DNA of 64,000 nucleotides from Nymphaea colorata. Its lineage: Eukaryota > Streptophyta > Magnoliopsida > Nymphaeales > Nymphaeaceae. The notes below the pieces were generated by a model. It did not search any database and was not told the origin of the DNA. It saw nothing but the letters and a program-made list of their open reading frames with translations. The position numbers and the translations under genes were made by a program. Location of the stretch: positions 16,784,354 through 16,848,353 of the forward strand of contig NC_045139.1 in NCBI RefSeq assembly GCF_008831285.2, written 5' to 3'. Shown here piece after piece: positions 26,848-39,155 of the stretch. The first letter of the stretch is position 1; every line of letters starts with the position of its first letter.

Positions 26848-28395
26848 CAGTCTACTTGAGTAAGGGATAAAAACCACGCCTCTTAAATTTGTATTAAAAA
26901 GTGTTTTAAACAAGATGTGAACCGTTTAATGTAGTTATAAATATTTAGTTTGAGTTATTTGTGTAAAAAAAAGTGGTCTTTTTTTATTATCAAAATTTTG
27001 ACGTTATAAAAGCCATTCATTTTTTTTATTATTTTAAAACATTAAAATAAAAAAATGGCTATATGTTTGTCACAAATTCACTTTTAAAATAATAACTAGA
27101 AGGTTAGATTGCAGAAAAATTATTTTAATTATTAATTTTAATTGATATATTTTTTGTCCTTACCCAAGTGGTCTGTATATAATAAACAAGACAGAAGGGC
27201 AATATTGTAGTTTGGGTTTATAAATTCATTTTGATAAGAGCAATTTAAAAAAGGTTACTTGGCTCGTAAATTTTACAAAAAGGCTGCCACTTTTTAATAG
27301 CCAGTTGAATCGAGGGGACTAAATATAAGTAAAGTACGTCAATCGAAAGGCACCTCGGAGATTGATTTCTTGGCTTCTTCAACTCGATGGTCTCGTATTC
27401 AACTTTTAGAATTTTTGTTGCTAAAGGTCGACAGGACTTGAACTATTAATTCAACATATAGTTTTTATTTGAGTGCATTTGAATTTGATTTTTTTTTTTT
27501 TTTTTTGCTTTTATCAGAGAATATCTAATTTTTGGTCATGCTATGTCAATCTTATTCATGACCCAGATCGTTTTAATCACTTCTTCTGACTAAGCAACGG
27601 TCAACTACATTGTTCGTGGACCACGTTTGAAGCTTAATCGAAGAAAAGCGTCTGGTAATGTCTTTTATCTTTTGAGGCTAAAGAAAAGTTGTTAGATGGA
27701 ACTACTCGGATGTTAGTCAACTTCATCTGGAAGCGGTTTCCATTAATAAATTAATGGAGAGGTAAAAGAGAGAGAGAGAACAGTTACTTTCTTCCTTCAA
27801 CCTTCCAGGTTATGATTCATATCAGGTTTTTCTTTCATGACGATCTAATGAATGAGAGAGAGATAAAAAGTGAAAAGGCGAGGAGAAAAGAGGTTTACGT
27901 CTTCTCGGTACATTTGATCACAAATAATTAACGGCATCAAATGCGTCTTTGGGATCTGCACTGTTGCTGAATTCCAAGTCGGTTTCCCTCTCTCTCTCAC
28001 ATCTCACATTTGGACCAGTTTCCCCTCTTAACTACTTTCTCAACCAATACCAAGTATTTGTCAATCTCTCCCTCCCTCTCTCACACAACAATCACCAGCA
28101 ATTCCTTCGCTCTTTCCTTCAATTCTCTCTCTTTCTCTCTCTCTCGCCGCTGTGGTAGAATTTATTCTTCGAGAAAGAATGCGTTGCCTATCTTTGCTCT
28201 GTATCTCTCTCTTCCTCTATCTTTTCTCTTGGTCTGCTTTCACCTTCTGAGTTTCGTGTAGGAGGAAGAGAGATACCCATATCCTGCTTTTCACAGTATC
28301 AGGTCGTACCTCGTTCACTCTATCCTCCCTTTCTGTCTTTCGAGATTAGAAATCTAGCCTTACCTTGATCTCCCTCTCTCCCTTCTTTCTCTCTC

Positions 28396-28407
28396 ATGAG
28401 GAGGTAG
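28396..28407 (+). promoter_or_regulatory. Minimal upstream ORF (Met-Arg-Arg-stop) before DUF3755 gene
   Basis: ATG AGG AGG TAG ends only 7 bases before the main ATG at 28415. It lies in the TC-rich leader, so it is in the mRNA if transcription starts in the TC tract as expected. Scanning ribosomes would meet it first. The transcript start is inferred, not seen. Confidence 0.4.
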
Positions 28408-28414
28408 AAGGTAA

Positions 28415-30324
28415 ATGGCGACGAATTCCAATATGGGGTTTCATCAGGGGACGCTCATCCCCCCGGCGGCGTATAATCGCCACGCTATCTCCTTTCAGAC
28501 CGGGGCCATCAGTAGCTCCTCCGGGATCCACTCGCCGGACACCGGAGGGTTCGGGGAAGCGTTCTCTGCTCTCAAGCACGACACCGGCTTGGCTGTGGAT
28601 TGGTCACCTGAAGAGCAGTCCATACTGGAGAAAGGGCTAATGAAGTACTCTCTCCCCCCCTCCCCTACCCTCTCTCTCTCTCTCTCTCTCTAACCCCAGT
28701 TCGTTGATTTCTTTGATTTCTTGCTATTTGGTCATGTTGGTACTCATCGTTTTGTCGTATTTGCTGGGCACAAATCTTTCCTTGAATCTCATTGCTCCAA
28801 GGGGTGGCGGTGTGGGCTGACGCTCAGTTTTTTGACCCGCTTTCCCCGTGCATATTTTGTCTGTTCGTTTTTATGAAATTTGTTTATTAGCTGCTTTCGG
28901 CATGTACTTACCATGTTTTACTCTATGTTGTTTATTTTTCTTTCTGTAGGTCGTACTGTTGTCGTTTTTAAGTGTTGTCCCTTTAGTAGTTAACTTCAGA
29001 AATTCGGCAACTCTTTTTACTGCTCTTCCATTACTAGCGTGGATCTTTTCATGTATTCCGTAAATATTTTTTCGGTGAGAATTTCCATGGTGGCTTACAA
29101 AATCAAGTCCCCTTCATTCAGATACAGGACGGAAATACCACTATGATTTTTCTTCGCTTTATGGGATGTAGTTGATCCCCTTCAACTTCATGACAGTTAA
29201 AACCTTCCTACTGCCTGTACGTTTTGGTGGTGCTGCTTGAATAAAGTTGACCATCTATTTTCTGCTGTCTTTTGAAGCCAAATCCATAGTCCATCTATTA
29301 TTTCTAAGTGCTTCATGAGCGTTTCTCGGGTCGCTCCACGCTGCTTCTTAACATTTGCTTTGGTTCTCCACGGAACAGCTTTGTTTACCTTTGGCAACTC
29401 TTTCTTGTTGTTTTCAGGTGTATAGATGTATACTCATATTCCTTGATGTTTTTTCTTTTTTTTTTTTAATTCTCTTTTCAGGTATGCGGGTGAACCTAAT
29501 ATCATGAAGTACGTCAAGATTGCTTCTGAATTGAGAGAAAAGACTGTTCGGGATGTTGCCCTTAGGTGTCGTTGGATGACAGTGAGTTTTTCTTTTCAAT
29601 TTCCTTTTGTTCTGCACAAGTAGCAACGAGCGTTGTGTTTGCTACAGGATTGCTCGTCTGATTGTCAATTGGCTAGAAGCAAAATGGGTCCAGAGCTTGA
29701 AATTATTTTCTTTCCTTGTGTCTGGAATCTTCATTGTATTTTCTGTTCTAATTTGAGAGCATTCTTTGCCCTGCCAATCTGTTTGCATTATCTTGTTTAG
29801 GTGCATGAATTCTACACGGATTAGTTTTGTTGGCAGTACAATGAAAATAAAAAAGGATAGACCATGAGCTTACTACAATGCAGAATAGTTGACAGTACTG
29901 AAATTTCTTTCCATAATTCTGTGAAATCTCAGAGGGTTGTTGTCTCGTTGTATTAGAACCCTGAGTATCTTGAGATTTTCAAAATATCAGTAATAGATTG
30001 TTGGTTGATGTCGTAATGTGTCATGTTTGACGAAGTAATTTTATTTGCAATCATTTTCTGGATACTGTGAGTCTGTGAAGACACGCATGCCTAAAGTCCA
30101 TCAGTCTCTCAGTTTCAAGGTCTTGAATTCTTCCCTTATGACTGATGATTGGACATGGCTTTTCCACAGAGAAAGGAAAGTGGAAAGCGGAGGAAGCTAG
30201 AAGACTGTTATTCAGGGAAGAAGCTTAGAGATAGAAAGGTAAATGGCTCAATACCGTTTCCATTTGGGTCTCCGTGTTACATACTCATTGACTTTGTGCA
30301 AATAGTTTTTAAAGGAAACATGAC

Positions 30325-30416
<92 letters not shown>

Positions 30417-31830
30417 GTCATGGTAAATGAGTTTTCACCCATAACCATGCTTAACTAGCTTCCATCTCTCATTGTATCTAAATTCATGCCCTTGAGCTGG
30501 GATAAATTGGTTATTCATGTTTAAAGTCATATTTTCAAAATTACAACTCTCTCTCTCTCCCTCTCTCTCTTACATATACACACACACACACACACACACA
30601 GAGAAATCATTGACAGAGCACAACTTTCATTTTCACAACTTCTTTTTTATGATGGTTTGGGGGGAGTTGGTGTCGAGTTGTGAACACCAGTATTGCACCA
30701 GTTCTGCTATTCAGATCCAGAGAGAGCACTACCTACTGTCCAGAGATGGGTACTACCCATCCTGGACCAAAGTACATGATTTGAAATGGGTCAGGATGGG
30801 CACCCATTGTTGACAAAGTGCTTTCTGGTTCTGTACGAGCCGAACAAACTGGCATTTTGATGAGGGGTAACAAGATCCAAAGCTTCAGCTTAACATGAAC
30901 TCCGAGGTCACTAATCTTGGATGTTGGAGCTTTTCCACTATGTATGTGCATATGTGTGTGACTGTCTGTGTGTGCAGAGTGAGAGGAGAGTCTTCTTTGG
31001 TACAATGTATTTATAAGTTTAAACCTATACTGCTTTGTCTGCATAGAGCTGATCTGAGTGATGCATGTAACCTTCTGAAAATTTTCCTTCAGACCTTCTC
31101 TTATCTGTACTATCTTGAGAGTGAAGACTAATTATTGAAGAGGATATAAATTCAACACTTTTCTAGTAAACTAGGATCTTCATGGCCTAGGACTTATCAA
31201 GTCATAATATTGGACATGGCATTGGCACTTAGCAAGTGGCGAATAGAGCCATGCCCATGATAAACATGTTGGAATTAGTTTGAAGCTTTGAAGGTTGAAA
31301 ATAGGAGCTTTCCAGACCGTAGCAATGGAATACGCATGGTTCATGTCGTATAGACACTTTTAATTTAGAGATATGTTCTATGTTGCTCCTGCTGGTTATT
31401 AAGTGTTCTGTATAAATGTTGTACATGCAGTTAAATTGTATTTCAGATCTTTAACTGCTAAATTCTTTCAGGAGAAGACCATAGAGTCCTCTAGTAGGGC
31501 TAATATATGTCCAGTCCCACAGCTGAACTTGGGTACATATCCTTTCATGGTGCATCAGATAGCCAACGGCAATGCATTATCAAGTCAAGGTAGGTTATAA
31601 TCTTCAGATTCAATTGAGCTAGTGCTATTGTGTGCATCAAATTTGTAGTATATGATTTCTCTGGTCATGTGGCAATGTTGTCAAAGCTTACTGGTTTTTA
31701 AATGTTTCTGTCGCCATGTCTAAATTTCAATATTACTGTAACTTGGAAGCACATAAAGTAAAACACAGGTGTGCATATGGAATGCGAGTCAGGTTGGACC
31801 CAAGATAGACCCAGACTGGTTTCAGATTTT

Positions 31831-31869
<39 letters not shown>

Positions 31870-32655
31870 AATGGCCTAGTGGCTAGAGACAATACAGATG
31901 ATCCATGTGCCTGTCTCACCTGATATTGATGACATGGAGGTTTCCATAGGGGCTTCAAATTTTGACAGTCCACACTCCACACTTGTCATAACTTTCAAGG
32001 CTCCTAACACATAAGATTCTTTTTTTCTGTTTTTGTGTTTGGAGATCCTAGTATCGGTTCCCAAGTTCTGCAGGTGAAGAAGCTACAGAAACAGTTGTGA
32101 AGCCATTGACATTGCTCCTCTGGGCTGCATGTTATAACCGTATTCACAAATGCTTTATCGCTTGACGAGGTGAAAACTTAAGTATTTAGGAAAATGTCAG
32201 TATATTCTAAGTACAAAATATATAAAAACAAAACCAAAACATATGCAAGAAAAGATGAAGAAGCTCCTCTGTAGGGTATCACAATGGAAACTTTATACTA
32301 AACAGTACAAAAGGAAGAAATAAAAACTCTAAGATATGAAAAAAAGAAGTATATCTGGAGGGAAGAAACTGAAAAATACTTTTTTGGGAGAATCCTGCTG
32401 TGATGTAATAATATTTTCAGAATATTGGTGAGGACCATTACTTTGGTTGATACTCATCTGCTTTTGCCAAAGTTTGAAGCAAATTCTCTGTTGGCAGCTA
32501 TGACTCCGACAATGACTACCACAACCCAGCATCTTTTGGAAGAAAATAACCAGGTGTTTAACCAGATTGCTGCCAATCTTCAAGCATACAAGGTGATTAT
32601 GCAGGCTTGTTTACTGTTTCATTTGATTGCAGTCACCCAAATCTCTCTCTCTCTC

Positions 32656-32707
<52 letters not shown>

Positions 32708-33944
32708 TCTTATGTAGGTACATTCTTTAGTGCATGATATTTTGATTTGATTTTATTGAAAAGCGTGAGTCACACCAGTGATTGAGAATCACAGGTGTTA
32801 AGGGAGTTTGCTTTCACAAGAGCCACTGAACGCACCACAGTTTTGTCTATGTGATTCTTCTGTGCTTACCTGCGTAAGATAAAGAATCACAGGACAAACT
32901 GTAAGTTTCCTTAATATAACTTAAAGCATCCGGCTATATTGGCAACTATTTTTTTCAGATAAGGGGAAAAAACGCAAAAAGGAAAAAAGAATCACTTTCT
33001 GGTTTGGTGATTTACAACGCCAGGTGCTATTTGGAATCAGGGCTACATCTATACGTCTCAAACTCATGACAACCTGCCAACTTGGCTTCCTCTTGCTGCC
33101 TCTGCAATGACCTGAGCCTTCATGGACTCCTTTTAAGAACAAGTTATGCCACCTTTTGTTTTGTTAGAGAGACAATAATTTAAAGGCCTTTAAGTAGCCT
33201 TTCTTTATTGGCAAAACTCAGTTATTCAAAGACGGCACATTTTTTAAACATATATTATAAACCAAGGTATCTAAATGCAACTTGTTGATGTATCAGGTTG
33301 CACTGTGTAAAGAGCTGATCAATTAGGGATTTTTCTAATGAAGTCACTAAAGGGAATTGGGGACAGAGGCAGAGTGTGGTGGATTAGGGCCCTTATTTTC
33401 TCTCTATTCCCTTTGTTCCTGGTGACGTTTTGATCTCTGCCAGATAAACCTGAATGGTTTGTTTATCTAGTGAACACTTGAAACGTGTTGTACACCTACT
33501 CTGCCAGCTAAAAGCTTTCTTAGATAGATCACATATTCTACTTTGCGCTGATTTCACATGTCCAGAATTTGTTCAAACATTTCTAATAGGTATTGATGAT
33601 ATTACTGTTCTTGGTGATTTTGTATGAACCCATTTTAAGACATTAGTGCTGCTAAAAATGATCTTATTTTATCTTCTTTTTATTTTGCTAAGGTACAAGA
33701 CAATATTGAACTTTTCCTGCATGCCAGGAATAATATCACGGCCATCCTCAATGAGTACGTTAGCAATTTTTACTGTTTTATCATTCTGGTTTTGGTACCT
33801 CTAGTTGTAATTTCTGACTTGTAGACGGTGCTGCTTAATATGTACAGCATGAACGGGATGCCTGGGATAATGAGTCAGATGCCTCCATTACAGGTCACTA
33901 TCAATGAAGAACTTGCAAGTACCATTCTCCCCAATACCAGTCAG
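28415..33944 (+). CDS. DUF3755 SANT/Myb-like nuclear protein, at least 7 exons (C-terminal end unresolved)
   Basis: Predicted exons are 28415-28644, 29482-29581, 30170-30238, 31472-31589, 32498-32592, 33693-33754 and 33848-33944, all GT-AG and in frame, giving 257 codons. Residues 1-60 are Ser/Gly/Pro-rich. A SANT/Myb-like helix bundle starts at Trp63 (VDWSPEEQSILEKGL) and runs through KTVRDVALRCRWMT, followed by a basic tail (GKRRKLED). The C-terminal half has the family's LLEENNQVFNQIAANLQ helix and the MPGIMSQMPPLQVTINEELA segment. These are hallmarks of plant DUF3755 proteins, whose biochemical role is not established; nuclear location is an inference. The frame stays open past 33944 through TC repeats to a stop at 34029-34031, but a short final exon is more likely: TCA GAC ACC TGA at 34298-34309 fits the phase, and another acceptor lies at 34045. 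Confidence 0.85.
28667..28692. repeat. (CT)n run in DUF3755 intron 1
   Basis: A pyrimidine-rich stretch of TC dinucleotides begins just after the exon 1 donor (GT at 28645). TC tracts also sit in the leader (27967-28143) and near 33965-34000. Confidence 0.9.
30328..30415. repeat. Compound microsatellite (AT)n(AG)n in DUF3755 intron 3
   Basis: An AT run (30328-30380) passes directly into an AG run (30381-30415) with one GG interruption. It has the same composition and order as 797-930. Confidence 0.97.
31834..31862. repeat. (GA)n microsatellite in DUF3755 intron 4
   Basis: A perfect GA dinucleotide run about 245 bases downstream of the exon 4 donor. Nothing coding overlaps it. Confidence 0.95.
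32642..32704. repeat. Three-part microsatellite (TC)n(AT)n(GT)n in DUF3755 intron 5
   Basis: A TC run (32642-32655), an AT run (32656-32671) and a GT run (32672-32704) follow each other without spacers, about 50 bases after the exon 5 donor. Confidence 0.95.
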
Positions 33945-34679
33945 GTGAAAACTCTCTCCCTTCCTCCGTTCCTCTCTCTCTCTCCCTCTCTCTCTCTCAT
34001 GCTATGTGAAAACACCCTTTTGGGTTTTTAAGCATTGTGTACAAGGCATCAAAATATGCTGCCCGCTGTTTCATCTCAAATGCATTCAATATTTCTAAGC
34101 TGATGAGTGCTGGTCAAACTGTGCCTGAGGTAACATATGCAAACTGCAGGTTATAAGCTATGAAAGGGGTTATGTGAACTCAAGAACAGCTCCGAGACAT
34201 GGTTTTGACACGTGAAACATTGCAACATCCTGAATTTTTTTGTATCAACAAGGTCTTCTCTCAATTCTTGACCACTCCATGACGATTCGCCCTACAGTCA
34301 GACACCTGAGACTTCAGAAGACTTGATTTAGCAGTCCAAGTACTTGATGGATACTCTGCTAGAGATCGAAAGAATAATTTTCAGTTCAGACATTGGGATG
34401 TCATATTGCAAGGGCGCCTGTACTGTAATCCTGCAATTCACTTCAAGCAACCTATGGAGATGAAAGAAGGGTGTGCAGGCAATTGAGCTGAGAATTGCAG
34501 ACCTTGTGAAAAATGGCAGGAGAGCTGCTTCGAGCTTCCTCAATTATGTATTACACGCTTACATAGGAGACACACACGTGCATGCATGCACATTACATGA
34601 ACCTTGTTCGCAGTTTCCTGCTCATTGAGGCATGCAAAAGCCCATGTAAAATTTTTGGGGCATGAAATTATAGATACTG

Positions 34680-34685
34680 AATAAA
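34680..34685 (+). terminator. Candidate poly(A) signal of DUF3755 gene
   Basis: A canonical AATAAA lies about 740 bases after the last firm exon, before the convergent PsbQ-like gene. Plant poly(A) signals are loose, so this is only a candidate for the near-upstream element. Confidence 0.35.
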
Positions 34686-34699
34686 ACTGGAGAAAATAA

Positions 34700-35894
34700 A
34701 GTGCTTGTCATTGATTTTTCCTACCAGACTAAAGTTGCAACTGCTAAGAGGAAAATTACTGGAGTTTCTGCAAGGGCATATGCCGCATCTTTCTTGTTTT
34801 TCTTTGATTTTGTCTTAGGTGTTTCATATACCGTCTATGTTTATATTTTGGTGAGAGTGACTGGTTTCTGCAATAATAGGTTGAGTTTTGCTCATTATAG
34901 GTTTCATGGAAATGGAAAAGATCCAATTTGATGAAACCATCAAGTCCCATTAGGTCTATTGGCATCAATGTATGTTTACCCTGCTCAATAAGCAGCAAGC
35001 AGCATATTGAAAATCAAGTTTGCTTAGGGATTGATTGACGGAGATATGAGAGTATAGGCATGGATGTGCGACGAGATTAAAAACTTATGTACCAAAAAAT
35101 CCAAAGCAACGTGGAAGCAATATAGGGAGGACAATATAAAACTCGCTGCCTACCGTCTAACGAAATAATAGTGAGTTATTTTTATATACTGTGAATATGA
35201 CATTGGTAACACTGGTTAGGACCTCTTAAAAAGTGATCTCGTGCACGATGATGGTTAGGACCTCTTAAAAAGTGAATCGGGCTTGCCGTTGTGTTTAAAT
35301 GAAGTTTCTTTAACCTCAACACTCTTGACAGGAGACCTGATGCCTGCAGGAATAGAACCACTACTGTAAAATGCTGAAACTGGAACACATCGGCCAGTAA
35401 ATCGAATGGTTCAACGATTCATCTAAATCAGTTGTGAAGCGACAAAAGAATGATAATTTTTTAAAATGAAGTAAATGCAATATTTATACATAATTGTGTA
35501 AAATGAGAACATTTTAAAAATAATCGATAGTAACTAATAATGTTTGATTTGATGTATCGCACCCTTGAACGGTTCGATTCGAACGGGCTCAATTTTACAA
35601 CACAAAAGCAAACCATTAGTCCCCACATGAAGGGCAGCTTGGTTTTTTAATTCTTTCTTTATGCACATGATCAGGGGATCCGAAGAACTGTTCAGTGAAA
35701 CCAAGAGAAACTGAAACTGTGTATCCTCTCTAGAGGAAGAACATTGCCTTTATTACGCATCCTCTCGTTGACACAGGATCCAGGAATTGGAGAACACTTC
35801 TCTGCGAGACCAATAGAGGAAATCTGGTGTGCTCTTGGAAGTCCAACAAATTTTCCTTGCTCCATGAGTGCTTGAAAATGAGACCAAGAAAAGC
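34700..35894. other. Spacer between convergent DUF3755 and PsbQ-like genes
   Basis: No further gene is seen. It probably holds both 3' ends. An exact 23-bp direct repeat (GGTTAGGACCTCTTAAAAAG plus TGA) occurs at 35214-35236 and 35253-35275. Confidence 0.5.
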
Positions 35895-36486
35895 TTACTG
35901 AATGATTGCATAAATGTTATCAAGTGCCGCAACAATTTGGTTATAGCACTCCTGCACTCGCCCGGCGTCCTTGCTTCGAGCTGCGTAGTCCAACTGTTCG
36001 ATGTAATGACCATTAAGCCTGAGAATGCCGCATTGAGGATGTATTGATTCGTAGATTGGTGATACGAGACAGTAAAACCAGCAATGGAGAACTTACTCTG
36101 GTGACGCTGTTGAACAAGTCCGAGTACAGCTTCCTGAGTTGAGGCCTCCTGCTGCCGGGCATTGACTGGATTATGGTGTACAGCTCCTGCCGCAGGCTTG
36201 AGGCGCTAGACCTCAGCGACTTCTGAGCTTCCTTCCACGACTCCAACTGGATCAAGTCCTTGAGCTCGACGAGTTCCTGAGCGTGGATTCTTGCTCTTGG
36301 CCGTGCCTCCTCCACCGTTAGATCCGGCGCCACGAACTTGAATTCTAAGCACAACCCACGTCCGGGACTCGAAAGGAAACATGGCGCCGATAGGAGAACG
36401 GTAGAGAGGGTTCTTCTACTTGTGGAGAAATTGGTGAGCGTTAAAGGAGTTCTTGTGAGGAATGGGGATTGAAGAAGAAACGCCAT
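35895..36486 (-). CDS. PQL3: PsbQ-like lumenal protein, PQL3 type, 2 exons
   Basis: Predicted exons on the minus strand are 36486-36097 and 35993-35895 with a GT-AG intron, giving 162 residues. The N-terminal part is Ser/Thr/Leu/Arg-rich without acids, a chloroplast transit peptide. The mature part is the four-helix PsbQ fold: EARPRARIHAQELVELKDLI, then ESWKEAQKSLRSSAS, RRPQLRKLYSDLFNSVTR and, in exon 2, LDYAARSKDAGRVQECYNQI. The RPQLRKLYS and LDYAAR segments fit PQL3. In Arabidopsis the PQL proteins attach to the lumenal side of the chloroplast NDH complex, which drives cyclic electron flow. The start is ambiguous: the frame is open further up, and the ATG at 36516 (MASPLI...) would add 10 residues. 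I prefer 36486 (A at -3, G at +4). PQL1 or PQL2 type is possible but fits less well. Confidence 0.82.
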
Positions 36487-37198
36487 GCTGGTTTTGTAGA
36501 TCAGTGGGGAGGCCATGCCAATGCTGGTCTGTAGATAAGCTTTGTTAATGGTGGGACCAAAGCCTTGGTCTGAATGATTCCATGCTTGTGGATGAGACTG
36601 AAATGGATTTGTTGTGGAGATGGGCACATGTGGTTTGGCTGTCTAAGATCTGCCATAGACCTAATTTCATTCATGGTTCCTGAGAAATCGAAAATTTTTT
36701 CGCCGATCTGAATCGAAATGGTGACAAATCTTTGTTTGGTGGCTTCCATTCAACGAAGTTGTTCATAATGGTACATACATGGGAACTGTGCAGTGGATTA
36801 TTTGAATTATTTCTATTCTCCAAATAATGGCGTTGGGAGATCATGAATGAAACTGCATAATGAATCTGCATGAATTTGATCAACAATCGGATTTGAATTA
36901 ATTTACCAGATCAGATTAAATGTATTCACAAGCAAAATGGGAGATATTGATGCCAATCCATTCAGATTGGGATTTATTGTATCCTACCCATAACCCAATT
37001 CATGTTCAAATCCAATCAGCATATATATATCATTGTGCAAAAAGTTAAGTGGGAATACTATATTAAAGGTGACATCTACCGAATACTTACGTGATGGAAC
37101 CAAATACGAATCTGAATTAAAAAAAAAAAATCCAAATCCACATCCCACAAAAAGTTTCCCCAAATCTTGACTTGGAACCTCCAAAATACAACCAAGAA

Positions 37199-37461
37199 GG
37201 TTTATACTCAATGGATTCGAGGTTCGAATCTCAAGGTCGCTGGTCATACTGAGCTGTATTATTTTTAAGGTTTATACTAAATGGATTCGAGGTTCGAATC
37301 TCAAGGTCACTGGTCATACTGAGCTGTATTATTTTTAAGATTTATACTCAATGGATTTGAGGTTCGAATCTCAAGGTCGCTGGTCATACCGAGCTGTATT
37401 ATTTTTAAGGTTTATACTCAATGGAATCCAGGTTTGAATCTCAATGTCACTGTATTACTTT
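37199..37461. repeat. 70-bp tandem array, 3.7 copies
   Basis: TTTATACTCAATGG begins units at 37201, 37271, 37341 and 37411, so the period is exactly 70 bp. The first three copies are nearly identical, while the fourth is diverged and truncated. Each unit contains GGTTCGAATC (GGTTTGAATC in the last), the word of a tRNA B box. Confidence 0.95.
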
Positions 37462-38256
37462 TCTGTGTTGTAAAGAGTGACAAAATATATATCATATTTG
37501 ATGCATAAGGGCATGACCTTGCCATTTTTTCTTAGAGAAGAACACAAGGTTATGTTTCTTACTTAACCGTGTGTTTATAAAACTTAAAAAGATTAGGCAT
37601 CAATGTGTAAATAAGCAAAAATTAGGCGCATTTTACTGTTAACCTGATTTTCATCACTTTTTTTCGTAAAGCATGACCGAAGTTGCAGACTACGCATATT
37701 ATGTGCATGCATTCACATACACACGTACAGCGCAAACCACTTGCATGAATACATGCATATTAAAAATAAAATTCTTAAATTATGTTTTGGCCAAATTTTC
37801 AAGACAGGAAGGGCACTCATATGGAAAATTTTGATTTTAAAAAACATAAAATATAATATGAATAATTTCTGATACTTAATTATAATATAAGAATAATTTG
37901 TTACATCGCTAAATTGATGGATTTTCTTACTTTCTCATACTGAATTATAATAAATTATATATATATATATATATAATTAAATTGCAAATATAAAAGTCAA
38001 CGTATTTTTTTCAAAAGTTTCAAGTACCTTTCAAATAAGACAAAGCCTTTTGATTAAGGATACTCATTTACGTCTCTCTTTTTCTCTTCCACCTCATCCT
38101 TTGAAATGTATTTTGAAATCTTTAAAATAAATCTACATCATATAGTTTCAACTTAATGTCCACAGTTGATCTCATTAAAACCAACAATCTCAACAGTTTT
38201 CACCAACCAAAGTTTGGTATGTGAGAGTACGGTAGCCACCTATTTTTTTCTAACAC

Positions 38257-38261
38257 ACACA

Positions 38262-38307
<46 letters not shown>

Positions 38308-38308
38308 A
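38257..38308. repeat. (CA)n(TA)n microsatellite
   Basis: A CA dinucleotide run with one TGCA interruption passes into a TA run. Non-coding, upstream of PEX22. Confidence 0.92.
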
Positions 38309-39146
38309 AAGAAATTAATTCAGCTGGCTAATGGATAACTTAAAAATTTAAACGGCTGCTAAAACTATCATACAAATTATTGCTAAAAACATCATAATAA
38401 GCCATGATTACCCTATGTACCATGATTATATAGGTGATTAACACAAATATAAGAAATATTTGATTCAATTAACAAACAAAATTATGTTAAGAAAATAATA
38501 TAAATAAAAAAATGTGGGCAACTGCCTACACAAGCTCATACGTAGCTCTGCCACATGATATCTCGTAATAAGTAATGATTTTGACATAAAAACGCATTAT
38601 CCTTAGCTTGAAAGTGGGGCAAGGCGGCACATGAACTATGTTAGCCCTGAGCTTAGCTTATTCGAACCCAGGCTGACATCCATAAGGACAAAGTAAGCTA
38701 GTCATTTCTCACAAGTATCGAGCTGACTTGACTTGGTTGAACATGATTTTTTTTTTTTTTTTTGAAGAGAAATTAATCATATGCATCTGATTTTTTTAAA
38801 GTTAGTTTGATTATTTTAACAAAGATTTTCATTTTCAAGTTCTACAATTCATATTCTTTTACATATTGAAAAGTCTTAGATTACTCATTTTTTAAGACTT
38901 TTACTTATAATATCATTTTTTTTTTGCAACATTACGTGTTATGATAGTATAATTTTCAAATTTGTACGTTTATGTGGGAGACATCGTGTGACACGATTTG
39001 TTTTTGGTATGTACTTTCGGTCAAAAATGTAAGCGGAAAAGAAAAGGGGGGAGGGGAAAAAAGAGTTTCCTGCGTAGACCCCCGTTTCGTTTTGCTTTGT
39101 GAAAAATTTGGGGGTTTTCCACCTCTTCTCATTCTCGGAGTCGAAG

Positions 39147-39155
39147 ATGGTCTAG
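39147..39155 (+). promoter_or_regulatory. Minimal upstream ORF (Met-Val-stop) before PEX22
   Basis: ATG GTC TAG lies 56 bases before the PEX22 ATG. Its context is good (AAGATGG, A at -3 and G at +4). Whether it is transcribed depends on a transcript start that I cannot see. Confidence 0.35.

Larger units (their letters stand above)
12837..28414. other. About 15.5 kb intergenic region with transposon relics
   Basis: I could not assemble any protein with family resemblance here on either strand. Contents, in order: degenerate AGGGGCGGAG-type ends (13286-13478, 13945-14090); AT-rich filler; a GC-rich block with GACTCGGGTGCG-like ends (16585-16925); TC/TA and CA/TA microsatellites (19428-19480, 20936-20998); a GC-richer gene-free block (21600-22240); and an inverted-repeat element with CGAGCTCGA words (25828-26303). 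From about 27960 it becomes TC-rich, which is probably the core promoter and leader of the DUF3755 gene. Confidence 0.6.

Noticed and set aside
37201-37240. Possible tRNA gene at GGTTCGAATC
   Set aside because: There is no cloverleaf: the A-box-like word is only a few bases before the B box, and no acceptor stem pairs. Kept only as a repeat observation.
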